Below are positions 1 through 12,800 of a stretch of DNA of 64,000 bases, piece by piece. The notes beneath the pieces were generated by a model that saw only the letters and a list, made by a program, of their open reading frames with translations, had not been told where the DNA came from and ran no database searches. The DNA is from Symsagittifera roscoffensis (Eukaryota; Xenacoelomorpha; Acoela; Convolutidae): positions 41,565,649 to 41,629,648 of the forward strand of contig NC_087068.1 in assembly GCF_963678635.1 (NCBI RefSeq), written 5' to 3'. Every line of letters starts with the position of its first letter. Within the stretch, counting starts at the first letter, position 1. The translations under genes and the position numbers were made by a program.

Positions 1-884
1 AGTTTCTGTCAATACAAAAGTGAATGAGAAAAAAAACGAACATACAGCTTAGAACAAAAAATTCGAATGAATTCTTCAACCAACGAATGTTGATAAACAT
101 TTTTGTTAACAAGCGAGTTAAAAATTTTTTTTGCTAATTAAAAGAAAAATGTTTTGCTACGAAAAATAATTTTTTGACTTCATTTTAGCGGTACAGCACC
201 ACTATAAGTTGAAAAAATTGATAAAAATAATTAGAAATTTTGTTTGATTTTTCTCGAAATAGTTCGTTGAGTTTTCTGTAATCCAACTAAATTAAGCATA
301 GATTTGTAATGAATCAATTTTTGTATTATAATTTATAGGCTGTTTTGACTCAGTAATTGTACAAAACAGCTTGCTACAGTTTGCAAAATAATAAGAGAAC
401 AGTTCAGCTTTTGTTTCACTATTAACTGACATCAAAGTTTTCGGTGCTTATTGCACAATCAAAAAAAACTTCTTCTTTGTTTTTAAACTTAGGTGAGTGT
501 TAAACTCGTTTTTTGTATTATTAGCAAGACAAAAATACTTGAAAGTACACTCCTGCAGTTGCAGTTCATTGGATGCAATTAATTTCATGCAATTGAAATT
601 ATTCAATTTCACCCAACAATAACTAGGTTTGGAGCTTCCAATTAACTGATGCCCACAAAAAAAAGATATTGGAAAACAAAAACGCTTTTTTCCAAATTTG
701 TTATTCTCTTTTTGGCTGAAGCCGAGCTATTTGCACACTTGGAAAAAACTTAGATTTTCTATTGAGAGGAGAAAAAAGTGTTGAAAAGAGATCTACAAAT
801 GTTACTGTTTGCTTTCAAGTAATTTATTCAGTTTGCCTCTGTAATTTTTGAACCGAAAGAATATAACAACATAAAGTAAATTTA
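1..884. other. AT-rich non-coding stretch
   Basis: No coding signal, RNA gene or clear repeat was recognised here. The sequence is strongly A/T rich with many short homopolymer runs, like the other non-coding parts of the window. Confidence 0.5.
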
Positions 885-1215
885 AGATTAGCTAGCGTCA
901 AGATAAAGCCTTTATTGCTTTTAACCGTCTCAACCAGAGCTAATTCAATATGTTTTTTCGTAAGATCGGGTCAACAAAATTTTTACTGCTCAAAAGCTAT
1001 CGGCCGGACCATGCAAACTACCTTAATTATATGCAGAATCACTGAGCTCATGGTTAGATATCGGCGTCCCACACCACGATGTCACTCCTAAAAACAGGGT
1101 TACTACATCATTAAATTTGTTATTATTGTTTTCGTACAGCAGAGAAAATCCATTAATCGGAGATTGATTGACCCTTTCCTCACTCATAGCTCCTCATATG
1201 CCGAAAGTGAACTGA
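885..1215 (-). repeat. decayed LTR of the giant Gypsy-like family
   Basis: This stretch aligns, with many substitutions and gaps, to the LTR copy at 8110-8480. The two share blocks such as GAGCTCATGG, CACTCCTAAAAACAGGG, TTATTATTGTTTT and a GATTGACCCTTTCC-like block, in the same order and orientation. It is read as the remnant 3' LTR of the old giant element whose body continues at 4536-8064 and 31275-34530. Homology fades after about 1215, where sequence associated with the Penelope-like element begins. Confidence 0.75.
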
Positions 1216-1443
1216 GAGCTACAAGTTCCTTAAATTGACAAGGAGCGTATTGTTCATTGAAAGGAAGCGCTGCTGATCTTATTTTTGGCCTTTCCAATCT
1301 GTGAAATATGTCCGGTACCGATTGTAACGGTACAATGGTTACTTTCCGAAATGCTTCTCATTCCTGATCTCCGTGTGCTTTGTTCAATGTGTCGTCTTAT
1401 TCTGATGAGTGAAAATTGTTATGATTTTCAAGTTTTCATGTGA

Positions 1444-4089
1444 TGCGATAAATCAGGTTGTTACCGTCATGCACAATCAATTTTGCCTGCTGTTTGGCTC
1501 AGACAAATTTTGAAAAGGAAACTAACTTGGAAAATTGTGTTAGACTATTTAAAATTCTTTAAAAAAGTTCAAGTATCTGTACATAGACTGAAGTTTCTGA
1601 GAAAATGTCTGAAAAACGATCTAATACCGGACTTTTTGAAGTTTAGGGTCCCCGAGAACGAGGTTTTTTCGGACCAAGCTGTGCATAATTTTCAATTGAA
1701 ACTACTAAGGACTGAAACTTCTAGGGCAAATGAGGATAGGAAAAGGTACGAGGAGATGCTAAGGAAAGCAAGATCACTGGTGCAAAAAGAAATTGACAAA
1801 CAGTGGTGGGCATCCATTTTCGGATTCGTGAGGCGTCAAGTTGAGTCAAGCTTAAATACAACATCAGAAAACCATAGAAAAAAGTTAGAAAAACTATCCG
1901 AGAGACAAGATAAACCTCTTGGGGGGAGAAATGAGCGATAAGTTAAGGTACTTGATAATATTGAACTGCCTGAATGGGTATATGAAGTGCTATCAATGGG
2001 CCCCAAGCATCCAATTAGAGACAAATTTAACGAAACACTTTTTTTGGCGGATATCGACATTTTCCTCTCACAATTGAAAAATCAAAAAACATCTGGTGAA
2101 ACGTTATGTGAAATAGAAGCCGCGGCAAAGGCATATGCAAAAAACGTACGGCAAACCCCAAGAGACAAAGCCGTTGAAAAAACGAGGAAATATCTCAAAG
2201 ATAATGGGTTGCTGGCTGTGCCTTTTGATAAGGGGGTTGGTTTTTGCATAATGAGAAAACAAACATATGAATCAAAGCTGGAATCCTTGTTGCAATCTGC
2301 TCAGTTTGTGAAAAAAGATGCAACCACTGATGAGGTGATACTGAAAATTGAGAAAGAACTTAACAAAGAATTACTAGCCATGAACAAAAGAGACGAGATA
2401 AGTGATCAGTTATATTCTAAGATGAGATCAACAGGGGGGCAACCCGCCCGTTTGTACGGTTTAGCTAAGGTTCACAAGGATGAGACACCCCTACGACCTG
2501 TACTATCACTTCCCGGCAGCTCGTATGAGAATCTTAACAAAATGCTTGCAAATTTTTTTGACAACATCGATGGAGCAAATATAGAAACCAATACTAAAGA
2601 GGCTAGAGAAAAAATAGAAAACATTGCTCTAGATCCGGATGAAACCATAATAACTCTTGATGTGAAAAGTTTGTACACCAACGTTCCCCTGAAGGAGGCA
2701 ATTGAAATTGCTTTACAGAAGCTGTACAGCCAGGAGTCTCCTCCTGAAATTCAAAGAGCAACCATGAAAAGGCTTTTGAATATGGCGGTCAGCAAAGTAT
2801 ATTTCAAGTGTAATGATTCATGGTATGTACAAGTTGATGGTTTAGCAATGGGCGCGTCCCTCGCTGTAATTCTGGCAAACTTATGGCTGAAAGAATACGA
2901 ATTTGCTCTACGACAACAAATACCGGTGGGAACGGGGGTACAGCAAATTAATGACAAAAACGGCTTGTGCCCATGTTGCAGCAGGAAAGTCACATATAGA
3001 TCAAAGGGGGTTGAATGCGAGAGTTGCCGAAACTGGTATCATCTAAAATGCGGAAAAATATCCGATGACGTATACGCATCAATAACCGAGATAGTCTGGT
3101 ACTGTGAAAGCTGCTGCCGAGCTAAGAACAAGGAGAAGGATACTCCCCAGGTGAAATTGTTCCTCAGGTATGTGGATGACATTGTTAGAACAGTCAGAGG
3201 GGAGCCGAGTTGTCTTCTCGATGCCGCCAATTCTCTTCATCCAAATTTGCAGTTCACTCTAGAGAAAACTAATTCGGAGGGGAATTTGCCGTTCCTGGAT
3301 TGGAACATAAATGTATCGCAGGATAGGCGTGTAACTTGCAGTTGGTATCAAAAACCAACAGATACAGGGACTATACTGAACTATAGAAGCTGCGCCCCAA
3401 CTCAATATAAGCGTAGTGTTATCCAAGGCACTGTACACAGGGTTTTTAGGAGTACATCTAGCTGGGAGCAATTTGATAAGGCTATGGAAACTAATAGGGC
3501 GCAATGGCTGACAAATCAGTACCCTGAAAATTGGTCCGCAAAGGTGGCTTCAGACGCCTTGTGCAAGATCATCGAGGGTAAAGGCAAGCCCCTGGATAGC
3601 GACAGGGGTTTGTCAGTTCAATCACCAAAGGATGAGAAGCCCCCAATGCTGATGGTGCAATATAGAGGTAACCAGAGCCAATATTTTGCTAACAGGTTAC
3701 GAAAATTAACGAACGTTCAAGTGGTTTTCACCACAAGAAAACTACAATTATGTTTACCATCACTGAAGTCAGCATTTTCTAATGACCTCAAGTCAAGAGT
3801 GGTTTATAAACTGTCATGTAGTGGATGCACTTCCACCTATGTCGGACAAACTGTTCGACATTTGACCACTAGAATTGAGGAACATAAGAAAGCAGACTCA
3901 CCGGTAGGCCTCCACCTTCAGCAATGCCAACTTGAGGGAAATAGCGCAGATCTTAGTTGGGAAATTATAGATAGGTCAAACAACCAAACAAAATTGCTAA
4001 CACTAGAGGCAATACATATCAGGAAAGAGAAACCGGGCTTGAACACGCGCGATGAGTTTAGGAGCAGGGAGTTAACACTGAAAATTTAG
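1444..4089 (+). pseudogene. Penelope-like element polyprotein (RT + PHD finger + GIY-YIG), one in-frame stop
   Basis: A single reading frame runs from 1444 to the TAG at 4087-4089, broken only by one TAA at 1939-1941. No ATG is available near its start, so the 5' end is truncated or used another start. Counting residues from the GTG at 1987, the reverse transcriptase shows motif A (LDVKSLYT, about 224-231), motif B (GLAMGAS, 284-290) and motif C (YVDD, 395-398). A Cys4-His-Cys3 PHD finger lies between B and C (about 328-376; C-x2-C, C-x2-C, H, C, C-x2-C, with WY before the last pair). Near the C-terminus is a GIY-YIG endonuclease (VVYKLSC then TYVGQT, about 600-640). RT plus C-terminal GIY-YIG defines Penelope-like elements. 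The residues before 1939 are basic and helical and fit the usual N-terminal extension. The element appears inserted in the old LTR copy. Confidence 0.88.
2959..3120 (+). other. PHD finger insert within the PLE reverse transcriptase
   Basis: The codons spell a Cys4-His-Cys3 pattern: C-x2-C-x12-C-x2-C-x4-H-x2-C-x17-C-x2-C. This is the canonical spacing of a PHD zinc finger, and a Trp sits two residues before the seventh ligand. PHD fingers commonly read histone tails. The insert lies between RT motifs B and C, where Penelope-like RTs normally have only a short linker, and the frame stays open on both sides. Confidence 0.85.
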
Positions 4090-4535
4090 TCCCAAAATAT
4101 TTTTGATTTTTTATTCAAAACGTACATGTCTAATTCGAAATTATGACTCAAAAACTTCCAGACAAATTATTTTTAAAATGTTTAATTAATTTTAGAGGTT
4201 AAAAGTATTTTAATCTTAATAGTAATTTAGAGGTCAACTGTGATTGGCTAATTTTTTATCATGATGGTTTAGAACCAAATTGTATGTGATTTATTGTAAA
4301 TAACATTTGTAAATTGATGTTTTATTGTCATTTAGAGTAGTTTATTGTAAAAATCCTGACGATGCACATAGTTGCGAAAACGTTTGAAATTTACTTTTTA
4401 GCAAAAATTTCTTCAATTCAAAAACTCAAAAATAGTTTCCTTTTTTTTCCACACTACAATTTCAGTTATTTTTTGCTAAAAACGGTTTTATTCCTCAATT
4501 CTATTCAAAAAAACCATCAATCATTTTTACCGGAT
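4090..4535 (+). other. PLE 3' untranslated region and junction with the old element
   Basis: AT-rich sequence follows the PLE stop codon. It includes a CTGACGA...GCGAAA motif at 4356-4378 of the kind found at the ends of Penelope-like elements. The exact 3' border of the PLE was not found. At about 4536 the sequence becomes recognisable as the 3' end of the old giant element, matching 8985 onward. Confidence 0.5.
4354..4386 (+). ncRNA. possible hammerhead-ribozyme-like core at the PLE 3' end
   Basis: CTGACGA at 4356-4362 fits the hammerhead CUGANGA box, and GCGAAA at 4373-4378 fits the second core box. GCA and TGC between them could form a very short helix II. Hammerhead motifs are established in Penelope-like retroelements. 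The helices here are weak and no second copy was found, so this may be only a relic. Confidence 0.35.
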
Positions 4536-7500
4536 GGCAAATACTCCCTGAACAGCTCATTCAATCTCCTCATTGAAATTTTTTCCAAATTAGTACATCA
4601 TGGAAATGGTACATTGCTATGAGACAGAATTTTAAAAATTGCACCAAGAAGTAACTTTAGTCAACTTAGTCAGCTTGGTTGTTCTAGTAAGTTTTTGCCA
4701 ACCTTAAAAAAAATTCTTTTCCTCATTGGCAAATGTTTTGACTCTTTCTCTTTTGATCTTTGTCATTTTTCTGGCGTCTTGGACTTTGGCTGTTTTTGGC
4801 AATTTTGCCTTGCAGCCCTCTGTTCGAAACAGGGCAGGGGATCCACAGTAGATTCTCTGTTTCTGCAGAAGCTGTTGTGAAGGCAGAAAGTCACATTTCT
4901 CTCCAAGTCTTCCTTCAGCAATTCTTCCTTCTATCTTCCGTCACTGCCAATCATCTTCGAGGTTCTTTTCACTGTGGTTATCACTGCATTCTGGTGGGTT
5001 ACAAAAACCCAACGGAAATCTTCCGAACCAAAATCCTGCTGAAACCAGCTGTACACCTTTTTCTGCTTCGGCATGTGCTTCTTGGCATAATTATTTATTT
5101 AACCAGCCATGTTAGCTTTGAGCCAAAGTATTGGTCGTTTCATGGCCCAAATCTTATTCACTTCCATCTGAATGTGCAGTATCTTGCATGTTGTTTCGAA
5201 CAGATCTAAATGTTTTAGACAGTTAAGTTTTTCCAAATGTTTTTTCATTGGTGCTTCTCTGTTGTTTTCTCTGAAGTGAGCTTCAAGCCATCTTGTTGCC
5301 GTCATGGCTCGCATCACAATTATCGCTATTAGTCGCGATGAGTCTAGTAAGCAAATGAACAGCAGAACTCCAGCATCCCAGATCAGCATTATTTTACTTC
5401 GCGCCGGGTACCACCGTGCCTACATCAAACAGTTACCTCCAGTTAATATTACCAGGCGGTTCCATTAGGGGTTCCACTTCCATCAATACATAGTGGATTT
5501 CATCGTTTTCTTTAACTTCAACATTATTTTTTGCCATTGATCCTTTTTGCTTCTGTCTTTCAAAATCACTGCATTTTCCACCAGCATGGCTCTTGAACTC
5601 CTTTTGAAACTTTGACTCTAGTTGACCCTCGATCTTTTCGGTAACTGCGGCAAAAATCCTACAGAGCTTTTCACAAGTCGGAAGTTTCACTTCCAGCAAG
5701 TCGCACACACTTTCACGTTGGCATTGAGAAGGTTTCGATTCCTCGCTTCCACTGCTACGAAGTGAACATGGTATAAATTTTACATAGAGGAGGCAAGCTT
5801 GAACCCACCAAGTAATCAACGCCGGCTGATCTGTGACATGCCTCATCTTGTCAATTTCATTTCCTTCTCGATGGCTTCGTTTCATCTTCCTATATTCTTC
5901 TGTTCGGCCTGCAGTACTCCCCAGAAAACTACACTAATGAATGTCGCTATCACATGACTTTTTTAAGATTCAATAGTGACTCTAGAGAACTAAATATTCT
6001 GTAGAAGCCTTGTGCTGTCACTAGATTTGCTTCTCTTTGTCCATGACAATCAGCTACTAGTTTCGTCTCCGTTTTAAATTTCAATGTAAGGTTTTCAAAA
6101 AGTTTTAGTTTTTTGTCATGTAACATTCGTCTACTGCAGTCACACATGAGGCTTAAGAAAAATAGGCCCTATAACCATTGGCTCAAGAGTCAGGGACACT
6201 ATCTCTTGTGTTTTTCTACCTCAAATCAGTCGGAGCCAATTCGGTTCGTTGGTGACATGAGACTACGACCCGTTACAGCTTAAAGGCTACTACTAAAATA
6301 TCCCCCCACTCTAGACTTAGGAACGTCCCCATACTTAGGTCTCTAGATACCCAAAATACATGAACGCCGTTAAAAACCGGGTCGGAACAATCCGTTAAGT
6401 TACTTTTTATTAGACAGTGGAACTTTGATCCATTTCAGATGGATCAACCTAAAACTCGCCTTACCTCAACATAACAATTATAAAACACACTCTAGAAATT
6501 TATTTTAGTACACACATTGTAGCACGCTCAAGAACCGGGAGTAATCAAGTCGGTAATCAACTCGAGAATTAAATAATGTAACTAAAATGAGTTTAATGTT
6601 TGTCAGTTTTAACAACAAGAACAATTTTGTACTCTAGACTATAATTTCTCGTGAACCATTGGGACACTCAAGCTGTCCACCTTTCCACCGAAGGTTCACT
6701 CTAGTCCAGCTTAGAATAATACTCCAGTCAAGTCACAATAATCCAGTTCGTGGGAATACGCTTGTCTCTGTTTCGAATGGGACAGCTCTACTCTAGGTTA
6801 TTACTGTGACGGAAATTGCGAATAGCAATTTCCTACTGATTTTTCTTGCAACTTTCCCGCGATTGTCACTCGATTGTTCTGAATTCTCTTTTTCGACTTT
6901 CAGTTATCGCGAGAAAATCGTGCATGACAGGCTCCATTCGAATTTTTGAAAAATTAAATTTCACCCCAAAATTAAGTGTTTTTTGCTTCTCTCAAGGTCA
7001 AACTTCCAAATATGACCGACTGGCACATCACAAAATGCACAACTCTACATTTATGGTCTTCGAGGATAAAGGGTTGTTCACAGACAGCTTCTAGGTTCTA
7101 CCCAGTCCTCCGGTCCCAAACAAGGTAACTCGACAATTTTCTCCCGGTTGCTTCTGGAATTTTTGGTCATCAGGTTGCAATCACTATTCATTTCTTGTAA
7201 CACGTTTTGAGTTGCTCGAAAAATCATATCCGCATTAGATTTTGGATATCATGGTGGTTTCATCAATTCTCACACAACCCTCAGGCATGTTCTAAGAAGT
7301 TCATCTGAAAGTCCTAATACAATCTACTCTGCTGTAGATTTTGTGCAGAAGGTGTAGTCACCTTTGTTTCCACTGTTAGTACTAAGTTGACATAATCACT
7401 CGCTAATCTTACCACAGTTGACATTTTGAACACGCAAAATTCAGAAAATTGCTTCTTCATAGTCTATTAGGCAAACGGATTACTTTATTTTGTCCATTTT

Positions 7501-8064
7501 TCTCAAAAGCTGGTTCACTGCTTCTTTCACATCCAGCTAAATGGATTGCTTCGATGAAAAACCACATGTGACAGCGATAGAAATGTTCTTTTTGATTCTT
7601 GATCTTTCTTCAGAACGTCTGCAAATGTGATCAGAACTGGCGCTGAAACCTGTTCTAGCATTATCTTAAGAAACAGATAAATTCTCCAGTGATCATCAAG
7701 TCTCTTCAGACATCATCAAAAGCACTTTTGTATCAATCGACATGGTACCGCTACCTGAGCTTGAATTATCGATGTTATTTTCGTACTTTTTCCAAAAAAA
7801 AACAACGCCCTTCACACAATCTGGCAAGCTGCTCCAGAGTCTCTCCATGCAATTCCGAGGAGACCAATGTGCCATAATCTCTTTTCTCTTTGCTTCATCA
7901 TCGTTTCGCGTACGATATTTTTCAAATAACAGTAACATCACATGGCAGCTTTTGTTTCAAAAGGCTCTAGATGTCCTCTCGCAGACTATCTCAGTTCCAA
8001 GATTTCCATTTATTCGCCAAAAAGGTTCACCTATCTCGGTAATTACCGGCACTGAGTAGACGAT
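4536..8064 (-). pseudogene. decayed giant-element ORF, C-terminal part
   Basis: This is a degraded copy of the 3' part of the 2833-codon frame at 9804-18305. Protein-level matches include 5099-5389 (the RWLEAH.RENN region), 5433-5885 (the ISW-rich region before it) and nucleotide matches at 7100-7340 to 11360-11660. Many stops and frameshifts break it. At 4536-4800 it retains the element's 3' untranslated region, including ATACTCCC next to the lost LTR. The segment ends exactly where the young element begins (8065), and homology resumes in register at 31275. It is interrupted by an insertion at about 6148-7070. Confidence 0.85.
6148..7070. mobile_element. unidentified insertion in the decayed giant element
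   Basis: Homology to the intact frame stops near 6147 (equivalent to about 11310) and resumes near 7070-7100 (equivalent to about 11330-11360), leaving about 0.9 kb of foreign sequence. It has no convincing ORF. A stretch around 6930 resembles the AT-rich end of the family LTR (TTCGAATTTTTGAAAA), so a diverged solo LTR is possible. Borders are approximate. Confidence 0.45.
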
Positions 8065-8984
8065 TGTAACATTCGCCCGGAAGATACATATCGACGGATA
8101 ACAAAACTAAGTCTTAAGACGACTGGCTAGCGTCTAAACAGAGCTTTGCATGTTTTTCACCGTCTCTACCAAGCCAGTACTTTTCGGTGGTCTTTCCTAC
8201 ATCGGGTCGACAAAAACGTTACTGCTCTCCGGCTTCGACCAGAACGCTCAAATTAACTGGATTACATGCAAAAATAGTGAGCTCATGGCTGGGTCTCTGT
8301 ATCCCCAGACCACGAGGTCACTCCTAAAAACAGGGCTACTACTTATCATATTACTATTGTTTTTGTTCAGTAGATAAAAATCATCATCCCCATCGAAGAT
8401 GGATCAACCCTTTCCCCCAACTCCTAGCTTCTCATCCTTATCAAAATGAATCCAGTTGTTAATTAAATTCAATTCAGGACATGACAAGAAGCTAAAAGTT
8501 TATATAAAAGGCTAAAAGTTCCAGTCCCGAAACCCTTCCGGATTCTTGAATCCAGTGAATCAAGCTCCTTAAGTTCAACTTCACACCAATCCAGAAGGCT
8601 GGTTCTCACCCTTCACCGTTGTTGGCAACGGCCTTGCAACTATTGTAGCAGCACAATAGTTGCAACTTGGAACGTTCTCTGCTATTGTAGTTCGTTGTCG
8701 TTTTTCTTTAATCTCGATTTTCGTTCTGTTCGCAATCACAGATAAAGTTGTTCTGTTTTTCACTCGCTTTTTGTTAAAATGGCCGTTTCAGCATTTCTCA
8801 GAAATGTGACGTCATCATTCGAATTTTTGAAAATTTAAAATACTAGAATATTCTAGCCCTCACCGTTTGGCTAAACGTTCCTATAACGTCGCTAATCCTT
8901 CGAAATCATCAACTCGGAACGCTTACTGCTCAAAATTCGAATCCTGCATAAATTGCATTTTGGCCATTCTGGTCGAATGTCACA
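8065..8984 (-). repeat. 3' LTR of the young giant element
   Basis: 920 bp long. On the + strand it starts TGTAACATTCG and ends CGAATGTCACA, an 11-base imperfect inverted repeat with TG...CA termini as in LTRs. It is nearly identical to 30356-31274. The adjoining 8985-8994, read on the - strand, is the purine-rich GGGGAGTA, which fits a polypurine tract directly before a 3' LTR. A TATATAAAAG box lies near 8500. Confidence 0.88.
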
Positions 8985-9803
8985 TACTCCCCGGACAGTC
9001 CGGTCAATGTCCTCATTGAATCGCGCAATGTTCTAAATGGTTACAGTGTCATCGAACAGAATTTACAAAATGCACGAAATTACTTTTATCTACGTCACAT
9101 CGACTCACTGCAGAATATAAATGGCATCATACTACATCACTATAGCCTTCAAATTCTTTCATTAATCTGCACATTGAGGATATGACTTAAGATAAAACAT
9201 ATTTTCTGACTTCCAGTGTCAATGTCCCGATTGAAACTTTTTCTCCTAGATTTAAAAGGTGTTGGCTTGCAGGACAGTCCTGCCAACCAACAAGCTAAAA
9301 TTATCCTACTATGCTCCTTCCCTTCGGAAATCTTGCTTGTTTATTGTCCTGGATATTAAAACCAAGAGACCTTGTGGTTAGAAAGAACAATGCAACAACC
9401 TCCCTCCTCAAGAAGTTACTCAAGCTTTTCATGTCACCACAAAGTGATCAGTCTTCCTAAGTGATTAAAAACAATCATGCAGGCTGGAATATTTAAATAC
9501 ACTCTTCCCTCAAGCCTTTCTAAATAAATAATAAGTGAGTGTCTCTAAAGCCACTTCAACTAAAACCAAAATGCAAATTTATAAATGCAACAATTTCAAA
9601 ACTCAACTAAATGTTTCAGTTTTCAATTACAACTTGGTTGCTTGGTTTCTCACCTGAGTTTTTCACACACATAAAACAATTCTGAGTTTTAACGTTTCTT
9701 CATCATCCCTTTGTTCTCTTCTTTTTTCGTCGTTTAGAAGTTCTAAAACTTCTAAATTCTTCTAATTTTCTTTCTTGCTGCCTCTTGTTTTCTCGACCAT
9801 TCG
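8985..9803 (-). other. 3' untranslated region of the giant element with polypurine tract
   Basis: This is non-coding sequence between the stop codon of the giant frame and the 3' LTR. A diverged match is present at 4536-4800 in the old copy, showing that it belongs to the element. The tract GGGGAGTA (- strand) touches the LTR. No ORF was recognised. Confidence 0.65.
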
Positions 9804-12800
9804 TCAATGCTCCATTTCCTCCTCCTGTGACACTGACTCCGCACTCTCGGTTTCCGTGTCTTGTAGCACGTCATTGACTATCCTGACGCTGTTGGAAGCC
9901 GTCCTCCAACACTTCTGCTCTTCCACCCTCTGTTTACAGCAAGGTAGGGGATCCACGTTTGATTCTCTGTTTCTACAGAAGCTGTTGTGGAGACACAACG
10001 TCACGTTTCTCTCCAAATCTTCTTTCAGCATCTCTGCCTTCTCATTTCCACTACGCTCGCTCGTCCTGGAAATTCTTTTCACAGCGGTGGTCACTGCATT
10101 CCGATGGGTCACGAAAGCTCGCTTGAAAGCTCCTGCCCCAATGTCCAGCTGATATTCACTGTACACTCTGCCATGTTTCGACATATGCTTTTTCGCATAC
10201 TCGTACAACCATGCAGTCATGTTAGCTCTGAACCATGGCATCAATCGTTTTCTTGCCCATATCTTCTTCACTTCCATCGGAATGTTTAGAACTTTGCACA
10301 TTGTCTCAAAAAGATCTAAATCTTTTAGACAATCTAATTTCTGCAATTGTTCTCTCGTCGGTGCCTCCTGTCTATTATTTTCTCTCACATGAGCTTCCAG
10401 CCATCGTATCGCCATCATAACTCCCACTATCACTATTGTTATGGGCTGTGATGAATCTGGTAAACCCATGGAGAGCAGCTCTCCAGAGTCCCAGATCAAC
10501 ACCAAATTACTACGCTTGGGATACCACCAGGTCTGCAGCAAGCAGTGGCAAGGAAACTCGTCATGTGTCAACATGATGCTCCTCCAATTGCGTTTTCCTG
10601 AAGCTTCCAGCAATGGTTCCACTTCCATCATCACTCGGTGGATCTCATCATTCTCATCTACTGCATTGTAATCTGTGACAGTTGATCCTCTCTGTTTCTG
10701 TTTTTCAAAGTCACTGAAGTTCCCACTCACATATCCCATGAACTTCTTTCCTACTATTGACTCCAACTCCTCTTTGGTTCTCTCTGGAACTGCTGAGAAC
10801 ATCTTACATAGTAACTCGTAAGACTTTTCAGACATTCTCGCCAATCTCACGCACTTTGGCACTGAGAAAGCTTGATCCACGATCGTTCTTGTACTCTTCA
10901 CGTCCACAGCCACGAAATGTACAGGGTATCTGCTCTTGCACATTGGAGCCCACGTTGAACCCACCAAATATCGTGCTCCTGATGGTCTACAATAAGTTTC
11001 GCTGTGTCTGATGTTCATCTCTGTTTCGATTGCTTCCCTCCATTTTCCTATATACTTCTGCTCAGTCTGCAGAACTCCTGGGAATACTTCTACGCTGATG
11101 GCTGTGACCATCTCATGTTTCTGTTCTAGATTCAATAGTGACTCTAAAGAACCACACATGCTGTAGAATCCTAGTGCTGTCACTAGATTCACATCAGTTC
11201 CTCCATGGCAATCTGCTATCAGTTCCGTTTCCGTTCTTGCTTTCATCACTACATTTCCAAACAATACTGTCAACTGCTTGTGTTGTTTCTCCAGGGTTTT
11301 CACACAGTCTAGACTTCCACAAACGTGACCCTCTAGTCCACAGACTTCCGCCAGACAGCTACCAGGTTTGACCCAGTCTTCTGGTCCCCAGCCAGGCAAC
11401 TCCACTCTATCTTCTCCGTTGCTCTTAGAGGCTGTTATCATCACATTATATATGATGTTGAGGTCACGCAGGTTACAGTCCGCATTCAGTTCCCTCTGTA
11501 TGTCCTGTGTCGCCCGTAATATTGAGTCAGCGTTGGGAATAGGACACCATGATGGCTTCATCAATTCCCACACTGCCATCAAGCTCGTTCTCAGTAATTC
11601 ATCTGAGAATCCCAACCCAAATTCCACTCTCTTGTCGGATTTTGGTATTGAAGGTGCAGTCACCTCTTCTTCCAAGACCAATCCCAATTTGGCCTGTGGA
11701 TTGTTAACGCTCTTAGTCGTCACAATTCTGGACGTCCAGAATCTTAGTAACACCGCCTGCTCATAATCAAAGAAGCAATCGCGTATGTCTTCACTCAGGA
11801 AAGGATTGTATGCTATCCCTATAATCCCGGACACATAGCTATATGACTTCTTCTTGATCGGTCCACAGTATTCACTGGATTTCGGCAATGCTCCCATAGA
11901 TTCTTTAGTGAGCCTCAACTCCTTGTTTGAGAATCTCCTGATCTCGTCTATCTTTTTCATGGGTTCCAATTCTTCAGGTTCTTTCATGTTCACCCTCATC
12001 GGTTTACTTTGCTGCATATCCAGCATTGCTAGTAAGAACATGGCTTTCGTTCGCTCATCGCCTTCCTTCAACATTTTAACACAAGTGCTTAATGCAGGTA
12101 CTGAGATCTGCTCTATCAGGAATCGAATGAAACAGAGAGCGTCTCTCCGCTTTGCACACGCTACTGCTGCTCCCTCCTGGACTATCAGATCCCTCAGATT
12201 CGTCATAAGGAAAACTTTTTCCTCCTTTGATCTTTTCCTTTCTTCTGAATCATATTCTTCGCGAGTCAGTCCCATCATGCACCAGGCGAGCCTGAGTTGT
12301 AATTCTGTCCTTACGTAAGGTACTGCCACAAGAGCATGTATTCTTGGCGTAGTCCTCATTTCTTCTTCGAAATACCTCAATACTACTGCTTTCCATGGAA
12401 GGCTCACTAACTGCTCGATCGTCTCCGCCTCTACGTCAGACGACGCCAAAGTTCCATACGCCTTCTGCTTGAGGGTGGTGCCTTGCAACATCGTTTCAAG
12501 ATAACCCTCCATGGCTTTTTCGTCTTCCAGGGCCATTACATACCCTCTAGCCGAGTTCCGGTATTCCAACATCTCCATGTATCCACCGGTGGGTTCATCT
12601 ATCGACACTGTCTCCGACACTGTTAGTCGGTTGTATTCCACTGGTGTCAGTTGTCCTGCAACACTTCCTTTTCCATGATTCATGGGAGATGGTTTGAAGT
12701 CCCTCATTTTACTCTCTCCACATTGACTGAGTATTTCCATTTCTAAAGTTGCTCCAGTCAGAGTGCGGTCACTCCTTTTGGATTTATAACCGGTTGACTT

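Noticed and set aside
1381-1420. A CTGATGAG...GAAAA sequence upstream of the PLE as a hammerhead ribozyme.
   Set aside because: There is no room for helix II between the two boxes and no flanking complementarity was seen.
8150-8377. A 75-codon open frame with a hydrophobic C-terminus, repeated in all three LTR copies.
   Set aside because: It is antisense to the LTR, and its repetition merely follows the repetition of the LTR. A one-base gap changes its start in one copy. No sign of coding selection.
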